Source: Dermatophagoides farinae
Lineage: Eukaryota > Arthropoda > Arachnida > Sarcoptiformes > Pyroglyphidae
Length of the DNA: 64,000 nt
Direction: 5' to 3'
Assembly (NCBI RefSeq): GCF_024713945.1
Contig: NC_134678.1
Location: forward strand, 868,001-932,000
In this document: one piece after another, positions 1 to 13,700 of the stretch
Position numbering within the stretch: the first letter of the stretch is position 1
Layout: the number at the start of each line of letters is the position of its first letter
Translations under genes and position numbers: made by a program
The notes under the pieces: generated by a model
The model's input: only the letters and a program-made list of their open reading frames with translations
Told to the model about the DNA's origin: nothing
Database searches by the model: none

Positions 1-1479
1 TTTGATCACATATCGCGAAGTAAAAATAATCAAAAATTTTTAGTACGTGCTTCATATTATGAAATTTATAATGAAGAAATACGTGATTTATTGGCCGGCA
101 ATAAAAAAACAAACAATGGTAAAAAAAATGAACGTGGTAACAAAACATTAGAATTGAAAGAAAATTCGGATGGAAAAATTGTGATAAAAGATTTATCAAA
201 TTTCATAGTCAATAATGTAAATGATTTGAAAAAATTAAAAGAATCCGGTGATAAACATCGTCAATTTGGATCGACAAAAATGAATCAACGATCTAGTCGT
301 TCACATACAATTTTCACTATTACTATTGAAACCGAAATCGGTGCTGATAATCCAGATACATCTGTAGTACGTGTTGGAAAATTTCATCTTATTGATTTGG
401 CTGGTTCCGAAAGACAAACAAAAACCGGTACAACTGGTATACGTTTGAAAGAGGCGGCAAAAATTAATCTATCACTTACATCATTATCATTGGTGATAGC
501 CGCATTGACCGATCCGAAAGCTACATTTGTTCCGTATCGAAATTCAAAATTAACACGTATTCTTTCGGATTCATTGGGTGGTAATTCAAAAACATTGTTG
601 ATAGCTTGTGTAGGACCAGCAAAAGTGAATTTGGAAGAAACAATCAGTACATTACGTTTTGCTAGTACGACAAAAAATATCAAAAATAAACCAATAATCA
701 ATGAAGATAGTAAAGATGCTTTGCTGAAACGTTTCGAAGAACAAGTAAAAGAATTACGTGCACAATTAGAAGAACAAGAAAATGATAATAATAATAATAA
801 TAATAATGTAAATGATGATGATGCTACTACGACAACAACATCCAACAAAATAATTCCGGCTGAATTATTGGAAAAATTACGTACACTTGAAGCAAAAATT
901 TGTGTTGGTGGCGAAAATCTAATTGAAAAAGCTGAAATACAAGAAAAATTAATCGCCGAAAGTGAACGTGAATTACATGAACGACGTGAAAAAGAATCTG
1001 AATTACGTAAAGAATTGGAACAAAGACAAGCTGAAATTTTGGAAATGGAAGATTCATATGCATCATTACAAGAAGAGGTTGTGGCATTAAATCGTAAAAT
1101 ACGAAAAGCATATGGCTACCTGAAAGATGCCCGTTCCGAATTGGATGATATGAATGTTGAACATGAAAAATTACGTAGTGAACTATTGGATTCCATAAGA
1201 ATATCGGAAAAAGAATTAAAACTAACCAATGCATTGATTAGCCATTATATACCAGAATCATGTTTGAAATTGATTGAAGAAAATGTTAATTATAATCAAT
1301 TAACAGGTGAATGGGAATTACGTTGTATAGCATACACTGGTAATAATATGCGTAATGAATATGAATTATTCAACGATCATACAAATGATGGTGATGGTAA
1401 TGGATCAAAATATCAACAAATTTTACAGCATAATTATGATAATATCTATCTATCATATTCAACACTTAATTTAACCTAA
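1..1479 (+). CDS. KIF3A: Kinesin-2 motor subunit, KIF3A type (5' truncated by window edge)
   Basis: Motor subunit of heterotrimeric kinesin-2, which carries cargo toward microtubule plus ends in axons and sensory cilia. The frame is open from base 1 (FDHISRSKNNQKFLVRASYY), so the start and the P-loop lie upstream. Visible motor motifs are YEIYNEEIRDLL, switch I NQRSSRSH, switch II DLAGSE and the neck NKPIINEDSKDALLKRF typical of kinesin-2. A charged coiled coil follows from about 730 to 1240, interrupted by an Asn/Asp and Thr run. The tail with EWELRCIAYTGNNMRNE and NIYLSYSTL fits KIF3A rather than KIF3B. Helix alpha-4 reads NLSLTSLSLVIAALTD instead of the usual NLSLSALGNVISALTD. AATAAA lies at about 1620. 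The gene converges on Fe65, whose stop is 217 bases away. The subfamily call rests on tail similarity recalled from memory. Confidence 0.93.
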   Translation, partial: FDHISRSKNNQKFLVRASYYEIYNEEIRDLLAGNKKTNNGKKNERGNKTLELKENSDGKIVIKDLSNFIVNNVNDLKKLKESGDKHRQFGSTKMNQRSSRSHTIFTITIETEIGADNPDTSVVRVGKFHLIDLAGSERQTKTGTTGIRLKEAAKINLSLTSLSLVIAALTDPKATFVPYRNSKLTRILSDSLGGNSKTLLIACVGPAKVNLEETISTLRFASTTKNIKNKPIINEDSKDALLKRFEEQVKELRAQLEEQENDNNNNNNNVNDDDATTTTTSNKIIPAELLEKLRTLEAKICVGGENLIEKAEIQEKLIAESERELHERREKESELRKELEQRQAEILEMEDSYASLQEEVVALNRKIRKAYGYLKDARSELDDMNVEHEKLRSELLDSIRISEKELKLTNALISHYIPESCLKLIEENVNYNQLTGEWELRCIAYTGNNMRNEYELFNDHTNDGDGNGSKYQQILQHNYDNIYLSYSTLNLT

Positions 1480-1695
1480 TAATCAGACTCAATTCGATTG
1501 TTGTGTTGTGTATGGAAATTTTTTTTTTCATTTTATTTAAATTCCAAAATAATCAAAGCTCTCCAGATAGACACCGACACACACACACACAAGTTCCATA
1601 TATTCTCATAGAATTTGAAAATAAATTGATTTAAGAAAACAAAAATGATGAAATGATGTGATGATGAAAAAAAATTATGCAAACATTAACTGTTG

Positions 1696-3747
1696 CTATT
1701 GATGTGATGTAGTAGTAGCTGTAGATGTTTTGTTTAAAATTTTTGAAAATACACCCGATATCGATGATTTTAATGCTGCAACTGGTGATGAATTTGTTGT
1801 TGTTGTCGTCGTTGTTGTTGTTGATTTTGATGTAGCTACCGAATTATTATTTTGTTTTGGTTGTTGTTTATTCGAATGTGCATCCAAACATTTTTGATAA
1901 CGTAATTTACAAGCTGCTTCAATTATTTTACAAAGTGCACCGGCACTAGGTTCCACCTGGAAACAATGGCAAACAAATTCTTTTTCATTCACTTGCATTA
2001 TGAAACCACAACGTTTAACATTATCAAGACTGATGCCTAAAAATGAAAGATATCTGGAAAAAGGGTAAAAAAAAAACACAAAAAAATTAAAATTTTTGAA
2101 AAAAATTCATTTAAAAAAAAAATCACAAACCTAACACGACATTCAACCAAAGTGGCACCGGTTTCTTGACATTCAACAACAATATTTGATGGCGATATAT
2201 TGACCAATACTGGACGCATTAATTCTATTTCATCATGATTTTCGTTTGTTAATGACATTTTTAATGAATTTATTATTTCTTCAATTGCCATATTCAATAT
2301 ATCGACACCCATTGGTTTTGTAACTGGTATGAAACCAATATATAATGCTTGAATACATTTTTTTGGCTCTTCAATTGGTGTTGGAAATTCAAAATTATCC
2401 ATCATTGTTATCGAATTATTGTTATTTGATTTCAACAATAGATCATTTGGACGTCGTTCATTACGATTTTGTTGATGATTTTTAATTCGTACTAATGCAT
2501 CCTTAAGATATAGTGCTAAACGTTGTGCCGTTTGTTGTTGCTGTTGTTGTGTTTGCGTTGTGCCACAATTATTTTCTTGTTGTTGTTGTTGTTGTTGTTG
2601 ATCATCATCACAATGAAATATATGACATTTAACTGTGCCAGGTTTACCAGATTTACGATCTTTAACAACATAAGCAAAATTATTATTATCATCTACGGCC
2701 CACATACGTATTTCACGTATAAGCTGTATGGTTAATGTTGTCGATGTGTTCGGTTCCAGCAATGATATACGTTCATTATTAATTTTTAAAATCAATGATT
2801 GTGTATCACTAGGGCCCCAACAACGTGCAGCATTCTCTGCTCGAGTGGATAGCTCATAAATACAACGTTTTATGACCATTGATCCAGTCTGAGAATTTAT
2901 CTGCGATTCATCAACATCTAGCCATCCTAATGAATGAACAATGAAGGATAATTCTTTTGCAATCGATGTAGATCATCATCATCATCATCGTCATCATCAT
3001 CGGTTGTTGGAAATGTTAATTGCATATTGGCAATAATTTTTTTACGATTTATCAATGCTTTTGTTTGTTGCCGATGTTCATCTCATCATCATCATCATCA
3101 TCATCATCGGCAACATCATGATTTTCAGTTTCTTTTGATTCACCATCTGGATTCTCTTCAATTGAATCGGCTGGATTATAATCAATGTTGATGGCTGATT
3201 TATCAAGAAACACCAAAGAATCACTACGTATCATTGATTTATCTATGGTATTCAGATATGGTCGTTCACGTTGTATTGTACCAGTTGGTATATGCCAAAA
3301 ATATGAACCTAATTCATCTTCATGTCTTTCCCAGCCATCTGGTAGATCGATAGATGTTTGTGATTTTTTCGAATCATTCGATTGCTGTTGTAAAAGATTT
3401 TGTTTAACATTTTCATCACCAGATGATAGATCTTCATATTCATCATCATCATCATCTTCTTCTTCTTCATTGGCAAGTGAATCATCATCATCATCATCGT
3501 CATCTTCGTCTTCACCAAAACTAAATGGATTCATCTCTGCATTATCATCATGATTATTATTAATGGATGATGATTCATTCGTACCAATCATAGTATTCAT
3601 TGATAATTTTGCATAAAGTTTACGATAATTTGGATTTTCATAACTTTTTTTCACATTTTTGGAATGTTGTTGTTGTTGTTGATTCGAAATCAATTTATCA
3701 ACATTAGTAATCGATTCATTTGCGAATTGATCAGTATCGGCCATCAT
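1696..3747 (-). CDS. APBB: Fe65-family adaptor (APBB): WW plus two PTB domains, two apparent frame breaks
   Basis: Adaptor of the Fe65 family, whose PTB2 binds the APP cytoplasmic tail and PTB1 binds other receptors and nuclear partners. Exon 1 runs 3747-2131 and exon 2 runs 2053-1696; the intron is GT-AG and the split codon gives CRV-RYLSFLG. The N-terminus is acidic. The WW domain is at about 3345-3260 (LPDGWERHEDELGSYFWHIP), PTB1 at about 2955-2480 (VHSLGWLDVDE onward) and PTB2 at about 2380-1860, ending KLRYQKCLDA as in Fe65. The second WW tryptophan is Arg (TGTIQRERP). Between WW and PTB1 the reading frame changes twice, near 3080 in a GAT repeat and near 2955 at an AAAA run; restoring one base at each gives about 658 residues. 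Two introns of about 80 bp could also explain this, but they would lack pyrimidine tracts. Confidence 0.88.
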
Positions 3748-4770
3748 AATTTTGATTATTTTGATGAAATTTCAATGAACCAACAACAAAAAAAAACCGA
3801 GGACATGAGGAATGATTTGATTTTTCATTTGTTTTCAAAAATTAAATCAACACGAATACAAACATATCCGTGGTCAACAACGTATGAAATGAAAAAAAAA
3901 ATCAAAACATTGCGTAGGATGAATTTTAATATCCTTAAATGGGTATATAAGAGATTCACAGTAGAGAGAAAAAAGAAAGAGAACAACAAAATCAAAATTG
4001 ATATGGATTGGTTTTGGTGAATCACAAACAAACAAAAAAAAAATGAATTCTTTTATTCATCAATTCATATGTGATGGAACCTGAATTCCAAAATAGGAGG
4101 ACCAAGCGTTGTTTTTTTTCTGGGTTGTTGGGAAATTCCCAAATTCAAGCGCATGATTTTGATGACGATTATTAGATTGTTGTTGATGATTGAATATTTC
4201 TTGATTCCATTGCGTGTGTGTGTTCCAAATTTTTTTTTTTTTTTGAACCTTTCTTTTCTTTGTCTTTTGGATTCAAGTTTTTATTATTACTATTACATAA
4301 TGATCGACTATTTACACGCATAGAGCCAAGAATTTTTTTTTTTTTTTGTTCAGCGTGTGAGCGCCACCACTATTTTAACCATATAAAATAACAATCGGTT
4401 CTCAAACGATATAGTGTATGCCGTGTTTTACTCGTTTTTTTCAATTTTAATTTCAGTTGATAAACATTGTTCATGTATTCTATTGAGGCGGCAAATCAAG
4501 TTAGAAATTGGATCGTTACTACGCATGTCCAATGTTTTTTTATTGAAAACGGCCATTGATTGTTTATGGTGGTGTTTTATATGTATTGAAGTGAAGATCA
4601 GAAAAAAAAATGCATGGACATTGTCAATGCGCTTTTTTTTGAAACACCGCAAAATGTGATAATTCTTTTTTTTTGTTTTGTTTTGAAAACATCAAATGTA
4701 AAATTGAATTGATAATTGTTTTTTCATCATCATCATATCTTTAAAATTCGATCCACCATAACAAACAATA
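3748..4770. promoter_or_regulatory. Divergent promoter region between Fe65 (-) and TRRAP (+)
   Basis: About 1 kb without a supported gene, lying between two divergent starts. It holds poly-T runs near 4225 and 4330, a GAGCGCCACC motif at 4363-4371 and a TATAAAA box at about 4383. A TATATAAG also occurs near 3954. The TATA box lies about 390 bases before the TRRAP start and could set its transcription start near 4412. The open frames here (3664-4020, 4414-4659) are low-complexity and not conserved to my eye. Confidence 0.45.
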
Positions 4771-7700
4771 ATGGCAAGTAAAATGGATGATTCAACACCA
4801 ACACCAACAACATCGACAACGGTGACAACGAATACATCGGCTACAACACCAACGAGTGAAGATTTTTCTCTGCCACCACGTGATCCAGAAGAATTTGATG
4901 AATTAATATCAAAATATCGTAATGCTATAGTTAGGCTTAATGATCTTAAAGATTCGAAAGAAGAAATTGAAATGAAAAAATTGCTACAAGAACTAAATAA
5001 TAATTTAGAGGTAATCATCATCTTATTTGATTTGGTTGTCAATTCACAAATTGATTAATGATACGAAAATTTTTTTTTTTTTGCTCTAGATTTATTCATT
5101 AAATAATCGATTCAATAGTTTTTTCGCCACCGCATTACCAATCATGTTACAATATCTGAATTGTGGACCAAAAAATTATATTAAAGAACACAATGATAGC
5201 CAAATACGACAATTGGTTCTTGAACTGTTGACACGTTTTCCATTATCGGTGATGAAAAATTTTCTCCAACAAATGTTTCCAGTTCTTTACACAATAATGG
5301 AATCAGATAATGAAGATAATGCTTGTATTGCATTCCGTATTCTGATTGATCTACATAAACGTACACAAAAATTAAATGATGATGTGAGTATTCGAATCGA
5401 ATAGATTCTCGGATGAGACTGGTGAAATGATGATCGAAGCGATTATGAGATGATTTCGTTTTGTTTTGTTTTGTTTTGTTGTTGTTGTTTCTGACACAAT
5501 CAAACAAAAAATGATGATCATCTATGAACCTTGCTGATAAGATCTGATTTATTCCTACCGATTCGATTTTTTTTTCGTTTGATATTTCGAGATTATATTT
5601 GACACTTTTTTGTTTATTTTTACAGGCAAAAAAATTTCTCACATTGATCAAAAAATTTCACCTGTATGTTGATGCAAAATTATCAGAAAATCTTTCAACC
5701 ATCAAAACAATATCAGGTTCAAAGTATGGAAGAATTGGATCTTGAACCAATATTACAGGAAATATTTGTTGCCACATCATTACAACCGGATAAATCACAT
5801 TGTTTCACATTGTTGCCTCGTGGTATTAATTCTTTGAAACTATTGATCGAAGTACCAATCAATATAATAATGTTAATGCAAGTTTATCGTAATCAAAATG
5901 AAGTAGAATATTTTGAACTATTGCAATTGGCCATAAAATTAGTGGATATACAACCGACAAATGAACAGAAAAATAATGAAATGTTTAATTTGGAAATTTA
6001 TTCAGAATTTCTTACCGTTCAGATCAAGTATTTTTCATTCATCGCTTTTATGGCACGAACACAGGAGGAAAAATTTCAAACACTAATGGTTGCTGAACAA
6101 TTGCCTGCGATTGTATTGAAATTTTTTCGTAGCTTACCGGATGAAATGACAAGTCTACGAAAAGATTTACTTTATTCAACACGATATATTGTCGGTACAA
6201 GATTTCGTACATATTTCCTGCCATATATTGAAGAATTTTTTGATGAAACAATTATTATCGGCAATGGATGGGCAACACGTGAAACATTACGTGCATTCGC
6301 TTATACCGTTATCTATGATCTTGTTCATCATCTTCGTGATTCATTAAAATTACGTGAATTGAATCTAGTCGTGAATATTTATTCACGTAATCTATATGAT
6401 GATTCATTAAGTCTTACCAATCATGTAATGTCTTGCCGTTTGTTGATCAATATTGCTGATGCTTTCTGTAAAACTGGTGAAAAAGAAAAATGCCTAACAA
6501 ATGTTCCACAGGCATTGATTAAAATTCTGAAAATTTATGTAAACAAAGTTGCATTGATGGCAAAATATTCGATACCGAAAATAAAATCAAAATTAAACAA
6601 TTCCAACACTGCATCATCAACATCATCATCAACAACAACAACAAAAGAATCACCGAATAATGAAAATAAAAATAAATCACAAAAATCTTCCACCAGCAAT
6701 GATGATCCTGATTATAATGATAATAGTGCCAATTATAAATCAAATATCGAATATTTGACATCATCATTTATTGATAATGATGATTATCGTCTACATTATG
6801 GCATACCGGAAGGCCAGAATACATCCATAAGTGAATGTCGAATGTTGGCCAGAACATTATTTAATGGTCTGAAATTGTTATCAATGAAATTACATGATAT
6901 GAGCCAGAATATTCAATGGGCAACATATACTGCATCGATACAATCGCCTAATAGTACTGGCCATCCACCGATTCGTAGTGGTTATTGTCGGCCAAATGAT
7001 ATTCATATATTGATACGTTTATTTCAAAAAGGACTAAAATTATTGGAAATTTTCAATCTGAATACATTTCCATATTCACCACCACATCAAAATACCAGCA
7101 CCAGTTTTTCAATTCTAATCAATCGACAACAACAACAACAATCGAATGCCTCACAGAATCATATTGCCCAGAATTTTAATGCACGTACAAAAGAAGAAAA
7201 AGAATCTGTGGAATTATTCTGCAATATATTCACCATTCTGACACCGCAAACATTTCGTGTGATAATTAAATCATCTATCGATTATCTTGTCCAATGTTTA
7301 CATGAAAATAGTAATCTAACACAATTGGTACATTATCTACTATCACAACAGAATACATCAAGAGTATTTGCCGACATTCTTACTGGATATCTGGTCGAAC
7401 GTATGGAAGTGATGGGCAACAATACAGAAATGTCAAGTTTATTTTTGAAACTTTTCAAATCTGTATTTGGTTCAGTGTCATGTTTGCATTTTGAAAATGA
7501 ACGAATGCTTCAACCACATCTACGTAAATTGGTGAATAATTCCATGAAAATGGCATTGAATGCACAAGAACCATACAATTATTTCATGTTATTACGTGCA
7601 TTATTTCGTTCAATCGGTGGCGGATCACATGATCAATTATATCGTGAATTCTTGCCAATGTTACCATCATTATTACAGGGTTTAAATAATTTTCAAACCG

Positions 7701-10700
7701 GTATTCATCGTCAAAATATGAAAGATTTGTTTGTTGAATTATGTTTAACAATTCCTGTACGATTGTCATCATTATTACCATATCTACCGTGGTTGATGGA
7801 TCCATTGGTTTCAGCATTGAACGGTGCACCAAATTTAATTGCTCAAGGTCTTCGTACACTGGAACTTTGTGTGGATAATTTGCAGCCAGATTTTCTTTAC
7901 GCTCATTTTCTACCTATCCGTATTGAATTAATGCAATCATTGTGGAAAACATTACGTTATCAGAATGATAATATTGCTCAGATTTCATTTCGTATACTTG
8001 GAAAACTTGGCGGCACCAATCACCGGATGATGAATGAACCACAAAAATTGGATTATATTGAATTTCGTGATCAATTACTATTGATGGATGAAAATAATCG
8101 TCCAGATAATCATCAGAATCAGAATAATCGACAAAATGATTACAGTAACATTGTTATACCATCACATGGATCATGTGCATATATGGAACTTCGATTTGAT
8201 GATTCCAATGTATCGATACATTTACCAGTGGATAAAGTAATTGATGTTGCTTGTAAAAGTTTACGTTTACCAACAACCGATTCATTTTATCGTCTACAAA
8301 GTTGGGAAGTTGTAAAAGGATTTCTTGTGGCAAACATTCAAAATTTTCATAATAATGTTGAAGATTATGAAATACAACAAATGCATAAATTATTTTCACA
8401 TCCATCATTTTCCAGTGGTACAGATTTCGGTTATTGTAGTTCGAATGCCATTCTATCATCGTATTCCACGATAAGTTTTTATAAATTTAATGATGAAAAA
8501 TTACGTAAAGTTCATGAATCAGCATTGATTGCTATGTTGACTGCATCGGCCATAAAAGAATTACGACAAACAGTATTGAATTTTATGGTACCATTAGTTC
8601 GTCATTATATTCTGGTTGCCATTTGTCAACAATCTGGTCCTATTAATAATTCTGGAAGAACAGTACGATTTTATGGTATGGATCCATTGGTTTTGATTGA
8701 TGCAATGACTACAGTAATGGGCCAAGAAGAAAAAGAACTCTGTAAACCATGTCAATTTGTTTTACGTGTTATCATTGAAACAACCACTAGTGTATTGGGC
8801 AGTATTGATCGTGCTTGTCAATTACCATTATATGAATATATATTGGAACGTGTTTGTGCTCTTTGTTATGAACGTGCTTGGTTCTCAAAATATGGTGGCT
8901 GTGTTACTGTTCGTTATCTATTTGAACGTATGTCATTACGTTGGCTATTTAATCATCAATTTATCATACTAAAAGCAATGCTTTATGTAATGATGGATCT
9001 ATCTGGTGATCTTTCCAGTGGTGTTATTGAAATGGCAAAAGATAATATGGAAACAATGATAAAAATTTGTGGTCAACCATTAACAGCAACAACAAATTCA
9101 CAACAACAACAACAGAAAGATTTGGCTGATTTACAACAAAAATCAATGGGCGATGTTGTACAGGAATTGTTACGACAAATAACATCAAGTAATACAGCTG
9201 TACGTGAACAATCAATGTATCTATTGGAATGTTATGCCCGTATTGCTGATTGTACGGTAACCGATGTTATAAGGCCACATAAAGAAATGTTGGAAGATAT
9301 GGTACCATTTAAAAAACAAAAATTATTTCAACAACCAATACATGTACAAATTGGCATCCTTGATGGCAATACATTCTGCATTACATTGGAACCACAATTA
9401 TTCATCATCGATACAACAATACATGAACATCAGGTATTTTTCAATGATGTTTATTCCATTTGTGAGAATGATGATTCAACATTATTGAAATTACCATGTT
9501 ATAAAAATGTATCGTTAACAACATTACGTAAATCAGCATTACGTACATTGTCCGCTTGTCAACATTTGAAAGCAATGTCGCATAAAATATTCAATGTTCT
9601 CTATAAAGCATTGATATCACCGGATACTGAACTACAAGAATGTGCATATGATTGTATGAAGAAATATAAATATCTGAATGATGTGAATCCAGAAGTGATT
9701 CGAAATACAGTGAGAAGTTTTTTGATCAACATCAGTGAAATACGTGTATTATCGCCAAAAGATCATCTACTCATACAAAGGCTTAAAAATTTGGCTCGTT
9801 TATTTGCATATTTATTCAATGATAAATTGTGTGAATTAATGTTTCAACATTTGAATCGTTGTACAGATGTTTGTTGTCAATATCTTCGACGGCAACGTGA
9901 AAAAGAATATGAATTTCGTATAAAATCTCAACAACAACAACAACAGCAGCAGCAACAACAACAACAATCTGAACAACAACAACAACAGCAATCAGAATTG
10001 CTTAAATCAAGTCAAATCAATATAGAGAATCAGATTCCATTATATCTAAATCTTGGTGTGGATATCATCTATTTGTTTTGTGAGATTTCTGCTGCCGATG
10101 TTAGTTATGTGGAATTATTATTGAATCAATTAACGAAAGCTGAAATATCAATGGATATCTATGTATACAAAACGTATTATAAACCAATTCAACATTTTAT
10201 GAAACGTTATCCAAAAGAAGCAATTGCCCAAATGGAACAGCGACAAAATGAAAAACAAATTTTTCGTTTTTTCCTATACATACTGTCTGGTGATGAAGAA
10301 AGTGATCCATTTCGTATGGTTTTGTATGAAAATCCAGTACGTTTAATATCGATATTACAAGCAAAGTGTTAAATCATTACAGCAACAAAATTCCAAAACG
10401 CAAACTGAATCGACTTCGATTTCTTCATTAATAATTGGTGGTGCACAACAATCACAATCACCACAACAAGTGCCGGCACCAGCATCAACTATTGATGTAA
10501 CATCATCGCCAACACCGTTGGGCATAAATTCATCATCCAATTTGATTGCATATCAAAGATATCAGGCCATAAAAATTGTATCCATATTGGTGAAACATAA
10601 TGCACAATGGTTGGCCGCACAACCAGAATTGATAAAATCATTGAAAGCAATATGGCTATGTAATTCATTTCATATGGATCATAAGGAAAATTATCAAATT

Positions 10701-13700
10701 GATAGTAAACAATGGGAAGAGCCACGTTTATTAGTAAAATGTTTACTTAGCTATCTCAATCAGAATCAGCAACAAAAACAACAACAAGAAGAATATGAAA
10801 TTTATTTTCAATTATTACGTGCATTTATTGGAAAATATCATTGTGATTTTGAATTTTTACGTTTATTTTTTGCCAATGAATTACCGAATAATTTCTCTAT
10901 CGAATGGAAACGTAATGCATTCATGAAATTTTGTGATTTATTCAATTTGGATCAAACAAAATTTCAAACATCGGATTCTGCAACAACAACAACAACAACA
11001 ACGACCACATCGATAATGATGATGATGGAATGGTCACAAGAGTTGAAGGCAAAAATCCTTCAATACATAATTATACCGATATTTTCAAATGTATTTAAAA
11101 ATGGACAAAATGAACAATTTCTTGGACCACCAATGGAAGATGATACAGCAGTAGTAGTGGCTATTAATCAAGATTTTAATGCCACAAAAAATCTAGTATC
11201 GGTTTTCATCAATGTTTTGGTAAAAGAAACATCCGTATCGGATTCGATAAGAATTTTAGTCATGCAACTTGGTTGTTTAATTGTCGAACATGCATCCAAT
11301 TATATACGGCCATCACAAATATCCGAAAATGATCGTTTTCCAAAAAGTAAACGTGAAAATTCTGAAGTTCGCCAATTAATGTCATATGCATGGCCAGGTA
11401 TGCATTCAACAAAACGTCAAGATTCGGTAAAAAAATATTATTGCCATCTATTATTGGCACATATTATATCGAAAATATCGATACATAAAAAAATTATCAA
11501 ACAAGTGTTTCTTAGTTTATTGAAAGCCCATTATCAAGAATCACGTGCGATTGTTTTCAATGCTTTGGAAATATTGATACCAGTGTTGCCGCAACGTATC
11601 ACTGATGGTTATCGTATGTTACGTCAATTGACAAAAAAATTAATGATCGAAGAAAGTCATGTATCAGCACAATTTAATCATCTATTACAAATTGTTGTAC
11701 GTTATTATCGTATCTATTATCCAACTCGTCATATTTATGTACCACATATAGTGAATGCAATTCAACGTTATGGTTTGTCACAGAATTCAGTGATTGAATC
11801 ACGAAAATTGGCATTGGATCTAGTTGAAGTGATTATACGTTGGGAACATGAACGACTTTCAGTGGAACAAATGGATAAATCCTATAAATCAACCGATGTT
11901 GATTCAAGTGATAGTGAATCAAGTTTTGATTCAAAACAAGAACCACATCATCAACATAATAAATCAACAAATCAAGCAACATCACAACAGCAGCAGCAAC
12001 AACAACAACAACAACAAGATACAATAACTCAATTATCACATGGATCAATTGAAAAAGAATATTCCGATGCAATTCTACAGTTTTTATTACGTTTTATTTG
12101 TATGTCACCAGATTTTAGTGTTACTCCTGGTAGTAGTTTAACACAGAATTTTTTCCAATGGAATGCTTCAACATTACCGGAATCACTTTGCCGTCGTGCA
12201 TATTCATTGCTCAAGGATGCATTACAAAATGAATTTTGGCAATTGAATGATATTAAATTACATTCATTAGAACGTATTCTAATGTTGGTGGCAAATAATG
12301 AAAATTCACCGCAGCCATTGCCGCAGAATACTGTCATACAGATTTGTCTTGCTTTGGATCTATTGATTTTATTTCTACAAACAATGAAACGTGATTTAGC
12401 CATACAAATGTTGATGCCATTGCAACGAGCAATTTCCACTTGTTGTACGTGTACAAATCCAAAAATCGTTTCTACTGTTCATAATTTATTGGCAAAAATG
12501 ATGTCAATAGTACCACCATCATGTCATTCGAGTACAATATCACCAAAATGTGGTCAACAGCCAGTAAAAGTTGATACATTGGAAACATTTGAACAACTTT
12601 ACACTGATATTCATTCATTAATTTTAAATGGATTTATGTCTTATAATAAAATTGGACAATCATCTGGACAATCGATTATACCTGGTGGTGTTGGTGGTGG
12701 TGGTGGTGGTGGCGTTGGCGGTGGCGGTAATGGTGGTGGTGGTCAAATGATGATTGGTGGATCGCCAGGAATGTTACCAAATCTAAGTAGTTCAACAACA
12801 ACTTTATCACAATTATTTAGTGTTTTAATGTGTTTGAAAGCCGCCTGTTTAAATGAACCAGCATATATTGATCGGCTATCGACACCATTTTTGGTAATGT
12901 TACAAAAACTGGTGAAAGAACATACAAATATACCGGCTACACAAATTCAACCACCAGATTTCAATGCATCATTATGTGCTGACATTATTAATCTTTGTCT
13001 TGAATTAATCAAAAATCGTATTGCATTCGCCAATCCCGAAACACGAAGAACATTGATCAATAGTGTATTTTTCATTTTGATTGAAAAATCACCTGAAGTT
13101 AAAGTGATGAAAACATTATTGAAAATATTTGAAGAATGGATCAAACAACCATTATCAGCTGGATCAACTAATTCCGTTAGTGGTAGTGGCAGCGGTGGTG
13201 GTGGTGGTGGTGGTCGATCCACCAATACAGGAAATTCACAAACATCAATGGTTTCAATGTTGAGAGATAAAACAGCACTTGTATTACGTATTGGACATAA
13301 TATTGAAAAACGTTTTGCCGATGATATTGAATTGAATAATTCAATATTTAGAACTGATCCACTACATTTATTCGGATGATGCATTGAAAACACATGATAT
13401 TGCAACGAAATTGGAATTTGCATTTATGGCCGGTCTTCGTTGTCAGCAGCCACAAATACGGCAAAAATTTTTCCAATTACTTGATTCAAGTCTACGAAAA
13501 CGTCTATATGATCGGTTATTATTCATAACGAATTCACAAAGTTGGGACACAATTTGTCTACATTATTGGATCAAACAGGCAATTGAATTAATGTTAGCCA
13601 CATCAAATACGGTGGAAACGTTAAAAACGGCTAATCATAATTCCAAATTACCATTGCCAACAGCATTGGTACCGCTTAGTGAACATCAAGATAAATCATC

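Noticed and set aside
384-1234. Open frames on the minus strand opposite the kinesin
   Set aside because: They mirror the conserved kinesin coding sequence, and their proteins are low-complexity without family features.
5640-5670. Programmed ribosomal frameshifting in TRRAP
   Set aside because: Three separate sites in one gene, plus one in ATP8A, without shared slippery motif or known precedent in these families. A sequencing indel is simpler.
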